Below the pieces are notes generated by a model. The model did not search any database, was not told where the DNA came from, and was given only the letters and a program-made list of their open reading frames with translations. From contig NZ_CP014691.1 in assembly GCF_002005465.1 (NCBI RefSeq), positions 1,116,001-1,180,000 on the forward strand: DNA of 64,000 bases, written 5' to 3'. The translations under genes were made by a program, and so were the position numbers. Source of the stretch: Neoasaia chiangmaiensis (GTDB lineage: Bacteria; Pseudomonadota; Alphaproteobacteria; Acetobacterales; Acetobacteraceae). Within the stretch, counting starts at the first letter, position 1. Each line of letters begins with the position of its first letter. Of this stretch, positions 56,458 through 64,000 are shown piece after piece.

Positions 56458-57927
56458 ATGCTACGTGCTTGTCTGATGCACATGTCGCTCGGCGCGATCC
56501 TTACAGCGCTCACGACTATTGCCGTATCCTCCTACGCCTCCGCACAAACAGCGACTGCCGGGGGCGCCCCCAACTCAACAGGTCTGGCACCCAGCGTCCG
56601 CGTGGCCACGCCCTTGGGCCAGACGAGCTTCGCACAGAGTTCCGTGCCGCCTTTGCCGCACCCGGAAGCCCTCTGGCCCGATCCGTTCGGCTGGAACACC
56701 TGGCTTCGTTCGCACGGCATCGCCATCCTGCTCGATAACGTCGATGAATTCTCCGGCGCTCTCACCTCCCCGACGAAAGGCCTCGGCCTTCGTCAGGGTA
56801 GCGCCAACGCCGGTCAATACGGCCTGGAAACGGATATCGACTGGGAACGACTGGCCGGCATCAAGGGCTTCTCGACCCACACCGTCATGGTCGGCCGCTA
56901 CGGTATTCCCGCCAGCCGCATGTTCGGTGACAACCTCAACCCAAGCCAGGAAATCTACGGCGCGGGTGGCAACGTCGCGATCCATTTCGTTTATGGCTAT
57001 GGCGAGGAAACGTTGTGGAACGGTCGCTTCGATGCAGCAGCAGGCCGTATTCCACTGCTGACCGACTTCTCGGCAAACCCGCTGTACTGCAACTTCATGA
57101 ACAATGCATTCTGCGGTAACCCGAAAGCAGCGTCCGACAACACGTCCCACTCGTCCTATCCTGACTCGGGATGGGCGGCGCGTTTCCGCGTTCGTCCGAC
57201 GACCGACACATATATCCAGTCCGGTGTCTATTTCCACGAGAAGGGCATCTACGGCGTCCAGCAGATGCGCACCGGCTTCAAGCTCAACGGCGCCGATATC
57301 GATGGCGAAGCCGCACCGGTCGAAGTGGGCTGGGAACCCCTGTTCGGACACGACAAACTGCCTGGCCACTATAAGCTCGGCGGCGCCGTCGATACGGCCG
57401 ATCACCCGGATCAGTATTACGACATCAATGGCAATCCCTACATCCTGACCGGGCAGAAGCAGAAGATTCACCACAACTCCTGGTCCGCTTGGGCACTGGC
57501 CGATCAGATGCTGTTCCGTCATCACGGCAACGGTCCTGACGCTGGCCTGATCGCGATCGCCACGTTCTACAACAACAGCCCGGTTACCCAGACTCGCGAG
57601 CGTCAGTACAACCTCGGCGTCCTGGATCGCGGCTTCTGGCATGCCCGCCCGCTGGACGCATGGGGCGTCAACTTCAGCTACGTGCAGGTTGCAGAACGCG
57701 TGACGCGTTCACAGGAACTGCAACAGAGCCTCGGTTACACATCGCTGCTGAACGGTTCCTACTTCCCACAAACGAACGGGATGATCGTCGAAGCCATGTA
57801 TCAGATCCACGTTTTCCGTGGCGTCACGTTCATGCCGGACTTCCAGTATTTCATCCGTCCGGGCGCACAGCAGGGCCTCAAGGACGCTGCCATGCTGGGC
57901 TTCAAATCCCATATCGAACTGTTCTGA
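56458..57927 (+). CDS. OprB family carbohydrate-selective porin (paralogue 3)
   Basis: A 489-residue outer-membrane porin related to paralogues 1 and 2. The signal peptide ends at ASAQ/TAT. OprB blocks are FGWNTWLRSHGIAI, PSQEIYGAGGNVAIHF and the closing AAMLGFKSHIELF. The Cys pair YCNFMNNAFCGNP aligns with that of paralogue 1. The mature N-terminus lacks the Pro-rich linker of paralogue 2. An interrupted dyad CACAC/GTGTG lies at 56335-56349 in the leader region. It is ended by a strong intrinsic terminator. Confidence 0.9.
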   Translation: MLRACLMHMSLGAILTALTTIAVSSYASAQTATAGGAPNSTGLAPSVRVATPLGQTSFAQSSVPPLPHPEALWPDPFGWNTWLRSHGIAILLDNVDEFSGALTSPTKGLGLRQGSANAGQYGLETDIDWERLAGIKGFSTHTVMVGRYGIPASRMFGDNLNPSQEIYGAGGNVAIHFVYGYGEETLWNGRFDAAAGRIPLLTDFSANPLYCNFMNNAFCGNPKAASDNTSHSSYPDSGWAARFRVRPTTDTYIQSGVYFHEKGIYGVQQMRTGFKLNGADIDGEAAPVEVGWEPLFGHDKLPGHYKLGGAVDTADHPDQYYDINGNPYILTGQKQKIHHNSWSAWALADQMLFRHHGNGPDAGLIAIATFYNNSPVTQTRERQYNLGVLDRGFWHARPLDAWGVNFSYVQVAERVTRSQELQQSLGYTSLLNGSYFPQTNGMIVEAMYQIHVFRGVTFMPDFQYFIRPGAQQGLKDAAMLGFKSHIELF

Positions 57928-57950
57928 AATCTTTCTCTCCTGCCTGAAAG

Positions 57951-57983
57951 AAGGGCCGCGCTCTCGGGAGCGCGGCCCTTTTT
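57951..57983. terminator. Strong intrinsic terminator shared by porin 3 and the GT4 gene
   Basis: A perfect 13-bp stem AAGGGCCGCGCTC/GAGCGCGGCCCTT with a TCGG loop, followed by TTTATTTTA on the plus strand. The GT4 stop codon (57982-57984) lies in the T-run, so the hairpin also follows the minus-strand gene; the two A bases opening the left arm give only a weak U-run there. Confidence 0.9.
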
Positions 57984-59202
57984 ATTTTACGATATCCTGA
58001 ATAAGGGCATCGTAATTGTGCAGATAATCGTCAAGCGACAAACTCGCTTCCGCTTTCAGGCGTGCGTTTTTCCGCAAACGCTGGGCCAGCTTGCGATCTT
58101 CCAGCAGTTCCAGGACGCCGTCCGCAATCTCCACAGGCGAAAGGAATGAAACCAGTCGGCCTGTCCTGCCGTCTTCGACGAATTCCTCCACCGGTGCCGT
58201 GCGACTGCCAACAATCGCGCAGCCTGTGGCCATTGCCTCCCGAAGCGACCAGGATGCCACGAAAGGATAGGTCAGATAGACATGCGCGTCGGAACGCTGG
58301 AGAAGGACACGAAAGCGCGCATATTCCACCTTCCCGACGAAATGCACGCGTGACAGATCGATCCGGTCGCCAAGTTCCTGCAACATGACCTCCCGCCACG
58401 TCCCGGCTGCCGGTCGGGTGCCATAACTGACCCCATCGCCGCCCACCAGAATGACGCGCGCGTCGGCCCGTTCATCGAGAATGCGTGGCAAAGCGCGCAT
58501 GAAGCTGTGAAAACCCCGGTAAGGCTCCAGATCGCGTGAAACGAACGTCACGAGCTTATCCTGCGGAGCGATCACGACGCCATTGATCTCGACCGGCTTA
58601 CGCGCGACCTGCCTATCAGGCTTGCACAGATCGAGATCGACACCTTCATGAAGAAGCGCGATCCTGCGGCGCGCCCAGTCGGGGTAGGTGTTACGCTGAA
58701 ATTCCGTTGGCGTCTGTCCGAATCCTGGCAGATTGAGCGCCAGCAGATTGACGGCATTTTTCAGTCGAACCTGCGCCGCCAGTTCCGGTCGCGCCGGAAA
58801 TTCGGGGTCGAAACCGACATCGTATCGATCGGCATGATAAAAGAATTCGAAGTAACCGAGCACCGGAACACCGGGATATACATCGCCGATGTTCAGAAGT
58901 TCGCCCCAGCCATGATGCCCGATGATGACGTCGGGGACGTAACCCAGATTGTTCCTGAGCGTGTTCGCCGTCCGGGCCACAGCTTCGGCACGGCCCAGCG
59001 CCAGTTCAAGCTCCCTTAACGACGGATGCGTCGTATCGCCCGGCTGGCGGGTGGGCTTGTAGATGACGCGCCGCACACCGGGTAATGCGCCTTCGTTGGC
59101 CTCGGAGATAAAGACGATCTCATGCCCACCCTGCCGGTGCAGATAACGCAGAATGTGAAGAAACTGCCCCGGAAAGTTCTGGTGGACGAAGAGATATCGC
59201 AA
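57982..59202 (-). CDS. GT4 family glycosyltransferase
   Basis: A 406-residue glycosyltransferase of GT-B fold. MRYLFVHQNFPGQFLHILRYL opens the acceptor domain; the nucleotide-sugar domain has LVTFVSRDLEPYRGFHSFMRALP, VILVGGDGVSYG, VHFVGKVEYARFRVLLQRSDAHVYLTYPFVASWSLREAMATGCAIVGS with the conserved Glu of the E-x7-E-type motif, and a GRTGRLVS loop. It is probably cytoplasmic and acts on a surface polysaccharide; donor and acceptor are unknown. It stands alone between the porin and the ClW-like protein. Confidence 0.87.
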   Translation of the reverse strand: MRYLFVHQNFPGQFLHILRYLHRQGGHEIVFISEANEGALPGVRRVIYKPTRQPGDTTHPSLRELELALGRAEAVARTANTLRNNLGYVPDVIIGHHGWGELLNIGDVYPGVPVLGYFEFFYHADRYDVGFDPEFPARPELAAQVRLKNAVNLLALNLPGFGQTPTEFQRNTYPDWARRRIALLHEGVDLDLCKPDRQVARKPVEINGVVIAPQDKLVTFVSRDLEPYRGFHSFMRALPRILDERADARVILVGGDGVSYGTRPAAGTWREVMLQELGDRIDLSRVHFVGKVEYARFRVLLQRSDAHVYLTYPFVASWSLREAMATGCAIVGSRTAPVEEFVEDGRTGRLVSFLSPVEIADGVLELLEDRKLAQRLRKNARLKAEASLSLDDYLHNYDALIQDIVK

Positions 59203-59333
59203 TTGACCGCGCCTGACTGGAATACGAGGTGACGTCGCACTGAATATTATTTTTTCGGGTCACCGCCGCGCATGAGATCCGACTTCGGAACGCGCGTGCC
59301 CCCCTGGTGGTTCGGAGAGCACGCCGTTGTCGT

Positions 59334-60464
59334 CTAGCGACGCGAACGATCGGCCTTGGCAGGGCTCTTGCCGGCAGCGGCACCCGTTGCTTTCACGGCC
59401 TTCTTCGGAACCACGGTTGCTTCAGCAGTCTTTGGCTTCGCCGCAGATTTGGCAGGCTCTTTTTTGACTGTCGCGGGCGCTTCAGCCGGCGCAGATGCGA
59501 CCGCTGCCTTTTTGCGCGGCTTCGCAGGCTTGTCCGCAACCTTGCCGGCGCTCTCGACGACCGGACCCGAGGACGGCTTTTCCACCTTTGCTGCACCATG
59601 CGGAACGATTTCCAGCAGGAACGCCTCCAGCGGCGCCAGACTCTCGGCTTCCGCCGCCGTCCTGCCGTCCACAGGGCCGATACGGCTGCCATCCGTGAAC
59701 GTCGCCGTCAACTGCACATCAAATTTCTCGGCAGACTTGCCCTTCAACCGCACACGCAGACCCAGAATCGGCAGCGCCATGCCACGGCTACCGCAATACT
59801 GGCCACCCTCCGCCCAGGGAGACAACCATCCCTTGCCAAGCACCGCCTGATATTCGATGTCGCTCTCCGGGACGATCCCATCCGGCGAGACGCCGAAACC
59901 TTCAATCCACGCCTGACTACCTGGCGCGCCCATCCACTCCCCCAGACGCGAGAGCACATCGCCGCGCCGCTGAACATGCGCCGCAATCTCCGGCTTGCCA
60001 CCGGCAGGCGCCTCGGTCGCGCCACCGCCGGCCACATGCATCGCCTGGGGTGCCGTGGCAGGATTGGCGTGCGGCTGCGGCAACGGTGCAACCGCGACGG
60101 GCGCGGGCTGCGCAGGACGCACACCACCCAACTGCACCACCTGCAGGCGCGGCGCTTCGGACGTGCTGTTCGGTGCCTGATAGATCGTCACCAGAACCTG
60201 CGCCGGCCCACGCGCGACCTTTACCAGCGCAGCCCCATCGCTGGCACCCAGCCATCCGTCGTCATCGAAAGTCGAAATCGAGACCAGACCCACCGGCATG
60301 TTCGGCGCATGGGAAACACGCACGCCCGGCAAGCCCCCCGCCGTCGCGCGAGACTGGCCCGGCGCATGGAAGATGCAGAACAATCCGGCATCGAGCGTCA
60401 TTAAATGAGCAGCGACCTTCAGGTCGACAACGCGGTTTTGACCAGGCGCCTGTTCCGGCTTCGA
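59334..60464 (-). CDS. Hypothetical protein with ClW-like repeat and histone-H1-like basic tail
   Basis: A 376-residue protein with no signal peptide or membrane helix. The N-terminal 100 residues are a beta-rich domain (VARGPAQVLVTIYQAP). A Pro/Ala-rich linker follows (about 110-155). The middle (about 180-270) holds WIEGFGVSPDG, then GKGWLSPWAEGGQYCGSRG and LPILGLRVRL, which follows the clostridial hydrophobic-with-conserved-W (ClW) repeat pattern GW-W-x-NG-x-GT-G-x-EAI-I-L. The last 75 residues are Lys/Ala/Pro-rich like histone H1 or bacterial H1-like tails. Function unknown; the ClW match is by eye. A start at 60476 is possible. Confidence 0.6.
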   Translation of the reverse strand, partial: SKPEQAPGQNRVVDLKVAAHLMTLDAGLFCIFHAPGQSRATAGGLPGVRVSHAPNMPVGLVSISTFDDDGWLGASDGAALVKVARGPAQVLVTIYQAPNSTSEAPRLQVVQLGGVRPAQPAPVAVAPLPQPHANPATAPQAMHVAGGGATEAPAGGKPEIAAHVQRRGDVLSRLGEWMGAPGSQAWIEGFGVSPDGIVPESDIEYQAVLGKGWLSPWAEGGQYCGSRGMALPILGLRVRLKGKSAEKFDVQLTATFTDGSRIGPVDGRTAAEAESLAPLEAFLLEIVPHGAAKVEKPSSGPVVESAGKVADKPAKPRKKAAVASAPAEAPATVKKEPAKSAAKPKTAEATVVPKKAVKATGAAAGKSPAKADRSRR

Positions 60465-60608
60465 CATTACGACCATTCCGATACTTGAGAAAATAACGTC
60501 CCGAACCGATACCGTCTATGCATAGGGCGCAGGGACCAGCACCAGTCACTTACCAAACTATTCTATCTTATCAGTTCTTTCCCGGTGGTAAACCCGATCC
60601 ACCCGCAT

Positions 60609-63548
60609 CTACAGACGCAAAAGAAAATTGTTCAGGGCCGATGCCGGCATGCCCAACGGGACAGTCCAGCCCCTTCCCGTTCGCCGGATACGTTCCGCCT
60701 GCGCACCCAGATCGAAACTCACGCAGGGCAGTCCCGCCTGCCAGATCACACCCAGCGCGAAACACCACGTTTCGGGCGTGATCGACGGAATGAAACCAAT
60801 CTCGATATGCAGATCGCGGATGATCGACATCACCTCGCTTTCCCGATATTCGCCGGTCACCAGAACGCGACCGGTTTCGAACAGCGCCTCGTCATCAGGT
60901 GTATGCCCGACCACGACGAAGTCCAGCGCCAGATCGCGCATCTGCGCATCCTCCGCCAGCGCCCGGATCACGTCGTAGCCTTTCTCCGCGCCAATACCAC
61001 CCACGAATCCGATCCGCCGCCGCGCGAAGCCGCGCGTCATCATGCGAATGTCCGGCCACGCGGCGTCATCCTCCAGCGGCAGGACATCAACCGTCAGGTC
61101 GGGAAAGTGTCGTGCGATACGACGTGCCGTATCGCCTGAAGGCGCCATCAATCGTCGCGCACCCCGCAACTCCCGGTCCGACCGCGCCAGGAAGTCCGGC
61201 ATGGAAATCGTTTCTCCAAGGTAACTACCGACCTCGGCGATGCAAACCGCGCAGCCCTCCGGCGAGGGCTCGCCGCAATAACGCTCCCGCGGCCCCAGTA
61301 ACGAAACGCGCTGGCAAAACCAGACATAATCATGGATGAAAATATCGTAGGGCACAGCCAGCGCCTGATGCAGACCGCGCATCATCGGCGCATGACCGAT
61401 GAGATGATGCCATTCCAGCGACTGCACACGCAGGTCACGCAAAAGCCCCAGCAACTGAGGCCATTCCGCTGGCAGGCGAAAAACCAGGCTGTCGGTTTCA
61501 ACAGCCGCGCAGATAAGACGACAGCCTGTCGTGTCAGGCCTGATCGTCAACACGAACAGCCCCCCATGCTCGAATGCCGCCGCTCGTTCCCGCACCACGC
61601 GCGCGACACCGCCGCCGCTGTCATGCAGCAGCATGGCAATACTGCGTTTCCTCCCACAGGCCTGCCGAAGCCGGGCGCCATCGAGGGCGCGGCGTGCCTC
61701 GAACAACGGATCACGACGCACGAATGCCTGAACAGCAGCGTCATATCCGGGATGCAGCCTGTTCAATATGCGCAGGTTACGCCGCATCAACGCCCGGCGC
61801 GCCGCACCGAATGATACGCCCCCGACATGAGCGACAAACACATTCGTTGCCGCGACATGTCGCCAGCCCAATGCGGTCGCCCGGCAGCAGAAATCGTTCT
61901 CCTCGCCATAACCCTGCGCGAATGCATCCTCACGCAACAGGCCGGTCTGCGCCAGACAATCGCCCCGGATCGCCATGCAGAAACCATTGGCGGTCGGCAG
62001 GTCGATATCGAGCCGCAACGGCAACCGCGCACACAGATCGGCCAGACGCTGCGTTTCGCGCCGATCCGGCGGAGGATTGGCAACCTTGACCGACGGATAG
62101 GACAGGATGCTCGCATCGTTGGAGAACGGCGTGGCCGTGCCGATCGTCGGCTCGGCATCCAGGACGTGACGCAACCCCTCAAGCCAGCCACGCGGCACGA
62201 TGGTGTCGCTGTTCAGCAGCACCACATCCCGACCGGCAGCCGCGCGCAACCCGATATTGGCCGCTGACGGAAAGCCCGCATTACGATCCTGCCGTCGCAA
62301 TGTGATGCGTCCGGACGCAGCCAGACGATCGAGATACCGCGCCAGAGCCGGCTCCGGCGTCGCGTCGTCCACCACCATGATCTCGACGCCATCCGGCATG
62401 GTATCGAAAACACTTTGCAGGCAGGCACGCAGTTTCGGCAGATCGCGATAGGCCGGAACGATGACCAGCCAACCCGCCGCACGCGGTCGGACCGCCGGAA
62501 TGGGCTGCGTCCCGCTCCGGCGTCGCGGCCTCTCCGGCGCGCGCCGCACAGGCGCATCGAACAGCCGTATCAATCCCCGATCAATCGGACTGCCCGAAAT
62601 CCCGGCGCCATACCCATCCAGAAAACGCAGCGTGCCTTCCGGCAGTTGATCTGTCGGCACGAAAAACCGACGGGGTCGCGCGAGCGGCACATCGGTATCG
62701 ACATCGGTTGCGGGAACCGTCAGCGTCAGGTGCATCGCTGCCCCCTGTTCGCCCTCGATCTGCAGGACCGGTACATGATCCGGATCCGCCGGATGCCAGA
62801 GCCAACCCTCCACCCCGCCTTCCGCAGGCTGGACAACCCCCTCGGACCGTCTGATCGCCCGCAAATCGGCCGGGCTGCCAAGCAACGGTCGCCCGTCGGC
62901 CAAAACGTCCAGCCAGTCGGCGTCACGCCAGCTTGCAGGCAGATCGCCGGGAAAACCGGATGCCCAACGCGTCGTGCCCCCCGCCGATGCGGAGCGACGC
63001 AATCGCCACGTCACCGCCCCCGTTGACAGGCCAAGGACACGTCCGCCGCCCTCCACGCCGCACCACCCTGCCGCACCCGCGGCCTCGGCCACTTGTGCCG
63101 CCATGGCATGAACCGCCGGGGCCGGTGCAAATCGCGACAATGCGCGTCCCAATATATGCGACGCGCCCATGGGATCGCCCAGGCGCAAACAGGCAACTGC
63201 CTGCCCGAAGAGGGCTTCGCGCAAGACACAGCTTGCGGAAAGGCGGTCCATTGTCGCCAGGGCCTCGGCCCATCGCCCGGCGGAAAGCTGCGCCATCCCC
63301 AGCGCGAGCGCGACATGGGTATTGTCGCGTGCCATGCGCGCCGCGCGATCAAGCCAGAAAAGCGCTGTCGGTCCGTCACCTGCCGAAGCTGCCGCCTGTC
63401 CACGCCGAAATGAATCCTGCGCGCGGCCATCAATCCAGCGCTGCCACGCCGCACGGTCCCGATCCGAGATTTCATGCCCGTATCCCGCGAATACCGGACG
63501 AGGAGGAACCTGCGTCGGCGCTTCAGCCGACACGTGCTGCCGGCTCAT
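60609..63548 (-). CDS. Large multidomain glycosyltransferase (TPR-like + GT2 + GT4)
   Basis: A 979-residue protein. The N-terminal 160 residues look like TPR repeats (ALFWLDRAARMARDNTHVALALGMAQLSAGRWAEAL). From about 350 comes a GT2 domain: AAGWLVIVPAYRDLPKLRACLQSVFDT, IMVVDDATPEPAL, DVVLLNSDTIVPRGWL with the metal-binding Asp, and YGEENDFCCRATALGW. A GT4-like domain ends it: RRIGFVGGIGAEKGYDVIRAL and VVGHTPDDEALFETG. Such fusions build surface polysaccharide or glycosylated proteins. The ATG at 63546-63548 lies 25 bases inside the Sel1 gene, so the two are coupled. Confidence 0.82.
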   Translation of the reverse strand: MSRQHVSAEAPTQVPPRPVFAGYGHEISDRDRAAWQRWIDGRAQDSFRRGQAAASAGDGPTALFWLDRAARMARDNTHVALALGMAQLSAGRWAEALATMDRLSASCVLREALFGQAVACLRLGDPMGASHILGRALSRFAPAPAVHAMAAQVAEAAGAAGWCGVEGGGRVLGLSTGAVTWRLRRSASAGGTTRWASGFPGDLPASWRDADWLDVLADGRPLLGSPADLRAIRRSEGVVQPAEGGVEGWLWHPADPDHVPVLQIEGEQGAAMHLTLTVPATDVDTDVPLARPRRFFVPTDQLPEGTLRFLDGYGAGISGSPIDRGLIRLFDAPVRRAPERPRRRSGTQPIPAVRPRAAGWLVIVPAYRDLPKLRACLQSVFDTMPDGVEIMVVDDATPEPALARYLDRLAASGRITLRRQDRNAGFPSAANIGLRAAAGRDVVLLNSDTIVPRGWLEGLRHVLDAEPTIGTATPFSNDASILSYPSVKVANPPPDRRETQRLADLCARLPLRLDIDLPTANGFCMAIRGDCLAQTGLLREDAFAQGYGEENDFCCRATALGWRHVAATNVFVAHVGGVSFGAARRALMRRNLRILNRLHPGYDAAVQAFVRRDPLFEARRALDGARLRQACGRKRSIAMLLHDSGGGVARVVRERAAAFEHGGLFVLTIRPDTTGCRLICAAVETDSLVFRLPAEWPQLLGLLRDLRVQSLEWHHLIGHAPMMRGLHQALAVPYDIFIHDYVWFCQRVSLLGPRERYCGEPSPEGCAVCIAEVGSYLGETISMPDFLARSDRELRGARRLMAPSGDTARRIARHFPDLTVDVLPLEDDAAWPDIRMMTRGFARRRIGFVGGIGAEKGYDVIRALAEDAQMRDLALDFVVVGHTPDDEALFETGRVLVTGEYRESEVMSIIRDLHIEIGFIPSITPETWCFALGVIWQAGLPCVSFDLGAQAERIRRTGRGWTVPLGMPASALNNFLLRL

Positions 63549-64000
63549 GACCGCCGAGTTTCGCGAGTTCGGCCTTTGCCTCGTCGATATTCTGCGCGCT
63601 GGCACGCTGCAACCAGCGGCGCCCCTCATCCTCGTCGCGCACACCTGCGAGCCCCCGGACGAGATAACGACCAAGCATCAACTGTGCCAGCCCGTTGCCG
63701 CGTTCCGCCGCGCGCCGAAACCATACCTGAGCCTCGACGCGGTCTTCCGGCACATCATGCCCTCCGCCATACATCGCTCCCAGCGCAAACATCGCATCCA
63801 CCTGGCCGCGCTCGGCGGCAGTCTGATACATCGCCATGGCGCGGGCGTGGTCCTTGCCGCCCACGGCACGGCCCGTGACAAGCATCTGCGCCAGCAGCAT
63901 CTGCGCATCCGTCATCCCGGCGGCCGCGGCCTTCTCAAGCCATGCACAACCCTCGGCGATATTCGTCTCGAAGCCACGCCCCTCGACCATCATGCGGCCC
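63523..64000 (-). CDS. Sel1-repeat protein (N-terminus beyond window)
   Basis: At least four Sel1-like repeats are visible: GCAWLEKAAAAGMTDAQMLLAQMLVTGRAVGG, RAMAMYQTAAERGQVDAMFALGAMYGGGHDVPED, and two more ending RWLQRASAQNIDEAKAELAKL. Sel1 repeats bind protein partners. The frame continues past 64000, so the true start is outside; an ATG at 63991-63993 is internal to a repeat. It overlaps the multidomain glycosyltransferase by 26 bases, suggesting one operon. Confidence 0.8.
   Translation of the reverse strand, partial: GRMMVEGRGFETNIAEGCAWLEKAAAAGMTDAQMLLAQMLVTGRAVGGKDHARAMAMYQTAAERGQVDAMFALGAMYGGGHDVPEDRVEAQVWFRRAAERGNGLAQLMLGRYLVRGLAGVRDEDEGRRWLQRASAQNIDEAKAELAKLGGHEPAARVG

Noticed and set aside
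1-64000. CRISPR arrays, rRNA genes, insertion sequences with transposase
   Set aside because: No regularly spaced repeats, no rRNA-like sequence and no transposase frame were found in the window.

Overview
The window is a high-GC alphaproteobacterial chromosome segment, most likely from an acetic acid bacterium (Acetobacteraceae). The evidence is three OprB-type carbohydrate porins in 64 kb, the alphaproteobacterial tsaE-addB-addA order, YcgN and YgjP-type housekeeping genes, a periplasmic galactose mutarotase, and MlaA/MlaC. I cannot name the genus from sequence alone.

Layout. 1-3.3 kb: the start of an ABC-2 polysaccharide-type permease that runs off the left edge, an SLT+SPOR lipoprotein, a secreted peroxiredoxin and a DUF1643 protein. 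3.3-9 kb: a secreted protein made only of two POTRA-like domains, two convergent OprB porins sharing a hairpin, and a POT-family peptide transporter. 9-14 kb: a CbpA-like J-protein with a tiny coupled membrane protein, a DUF1656-HlyD-NodT efflux operon without its usual FUSC inner-membrane partner (a FUSC protein sits at 52.6 kb), and ElaB/YqjE-like envelope proteins. 14.2-16.8 kb: a cluster shaped like a spermidine/putrescine ABC importer whose ATPase has lost every catalytic motif and whose permease is half size. 16.8-18.1 kb: YcgN, a YgjP-type metallopeptidase and tRNA-Leu(TAA).

18.1-31.9 kb is an integrated mobile element of about 13.8 kb in the 3' end of tRNA-Leu. It is bounded by a perfect 24-bp direct repeat. 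It carries a tyrosine integrase, an HUH replication initiator preceded by a hairpin and a possible 28-codon leader, MobC plus an HUH relaxase, two serine recombinases with candidate sites, and cargo: a VOC protein, a DUF5694-like secreted protein, a degenerate LytM-like protein and an unexplained three-gene envelope module. Its base composition and codon use are visibly less GC-biased than the flanks, especially from 30.1 to 31.9 kb.

31.9-52.4 kb returns to chromosome: a phytanoyl-CoA dioxygenase-like enzyme, thioredoxin, a double-VOC protein with a Gly/His/Met-rich lipoprotein, AddAB with TsaE, two MFS transporters, an aquaporin with a His-rich N-terminus, a DjlA-like J-protein, galactose mutarotase, MlaA-MlaC, a frameshifted phosphotransferase pseudogene, a GNAT, EttA and tRNA-Ile2(CAT). 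52.6-64 kb holds the FUSC protein, a DUF2501 protein, a SelW-like protein, inorganic pyrophosphatase, a third OprB porin, a GT4 glycosyltransferase, a protein with a ClW-like repeat and a histone-H1-like tail, a large multidomain glycosyltransferase and a Sel1-repeat protein cut by the right edge.

The strongest leads for new biology are the catalytically dead ABC-importer-like cluster (14.2-16.8 kb), the hairpin-leader-Rep control region in the mobile element (19.9-20.0 kb), the element's three-gene envelope module (27.4-29.4 kb), and the ClW-like protein (59.3-60.5 kb).
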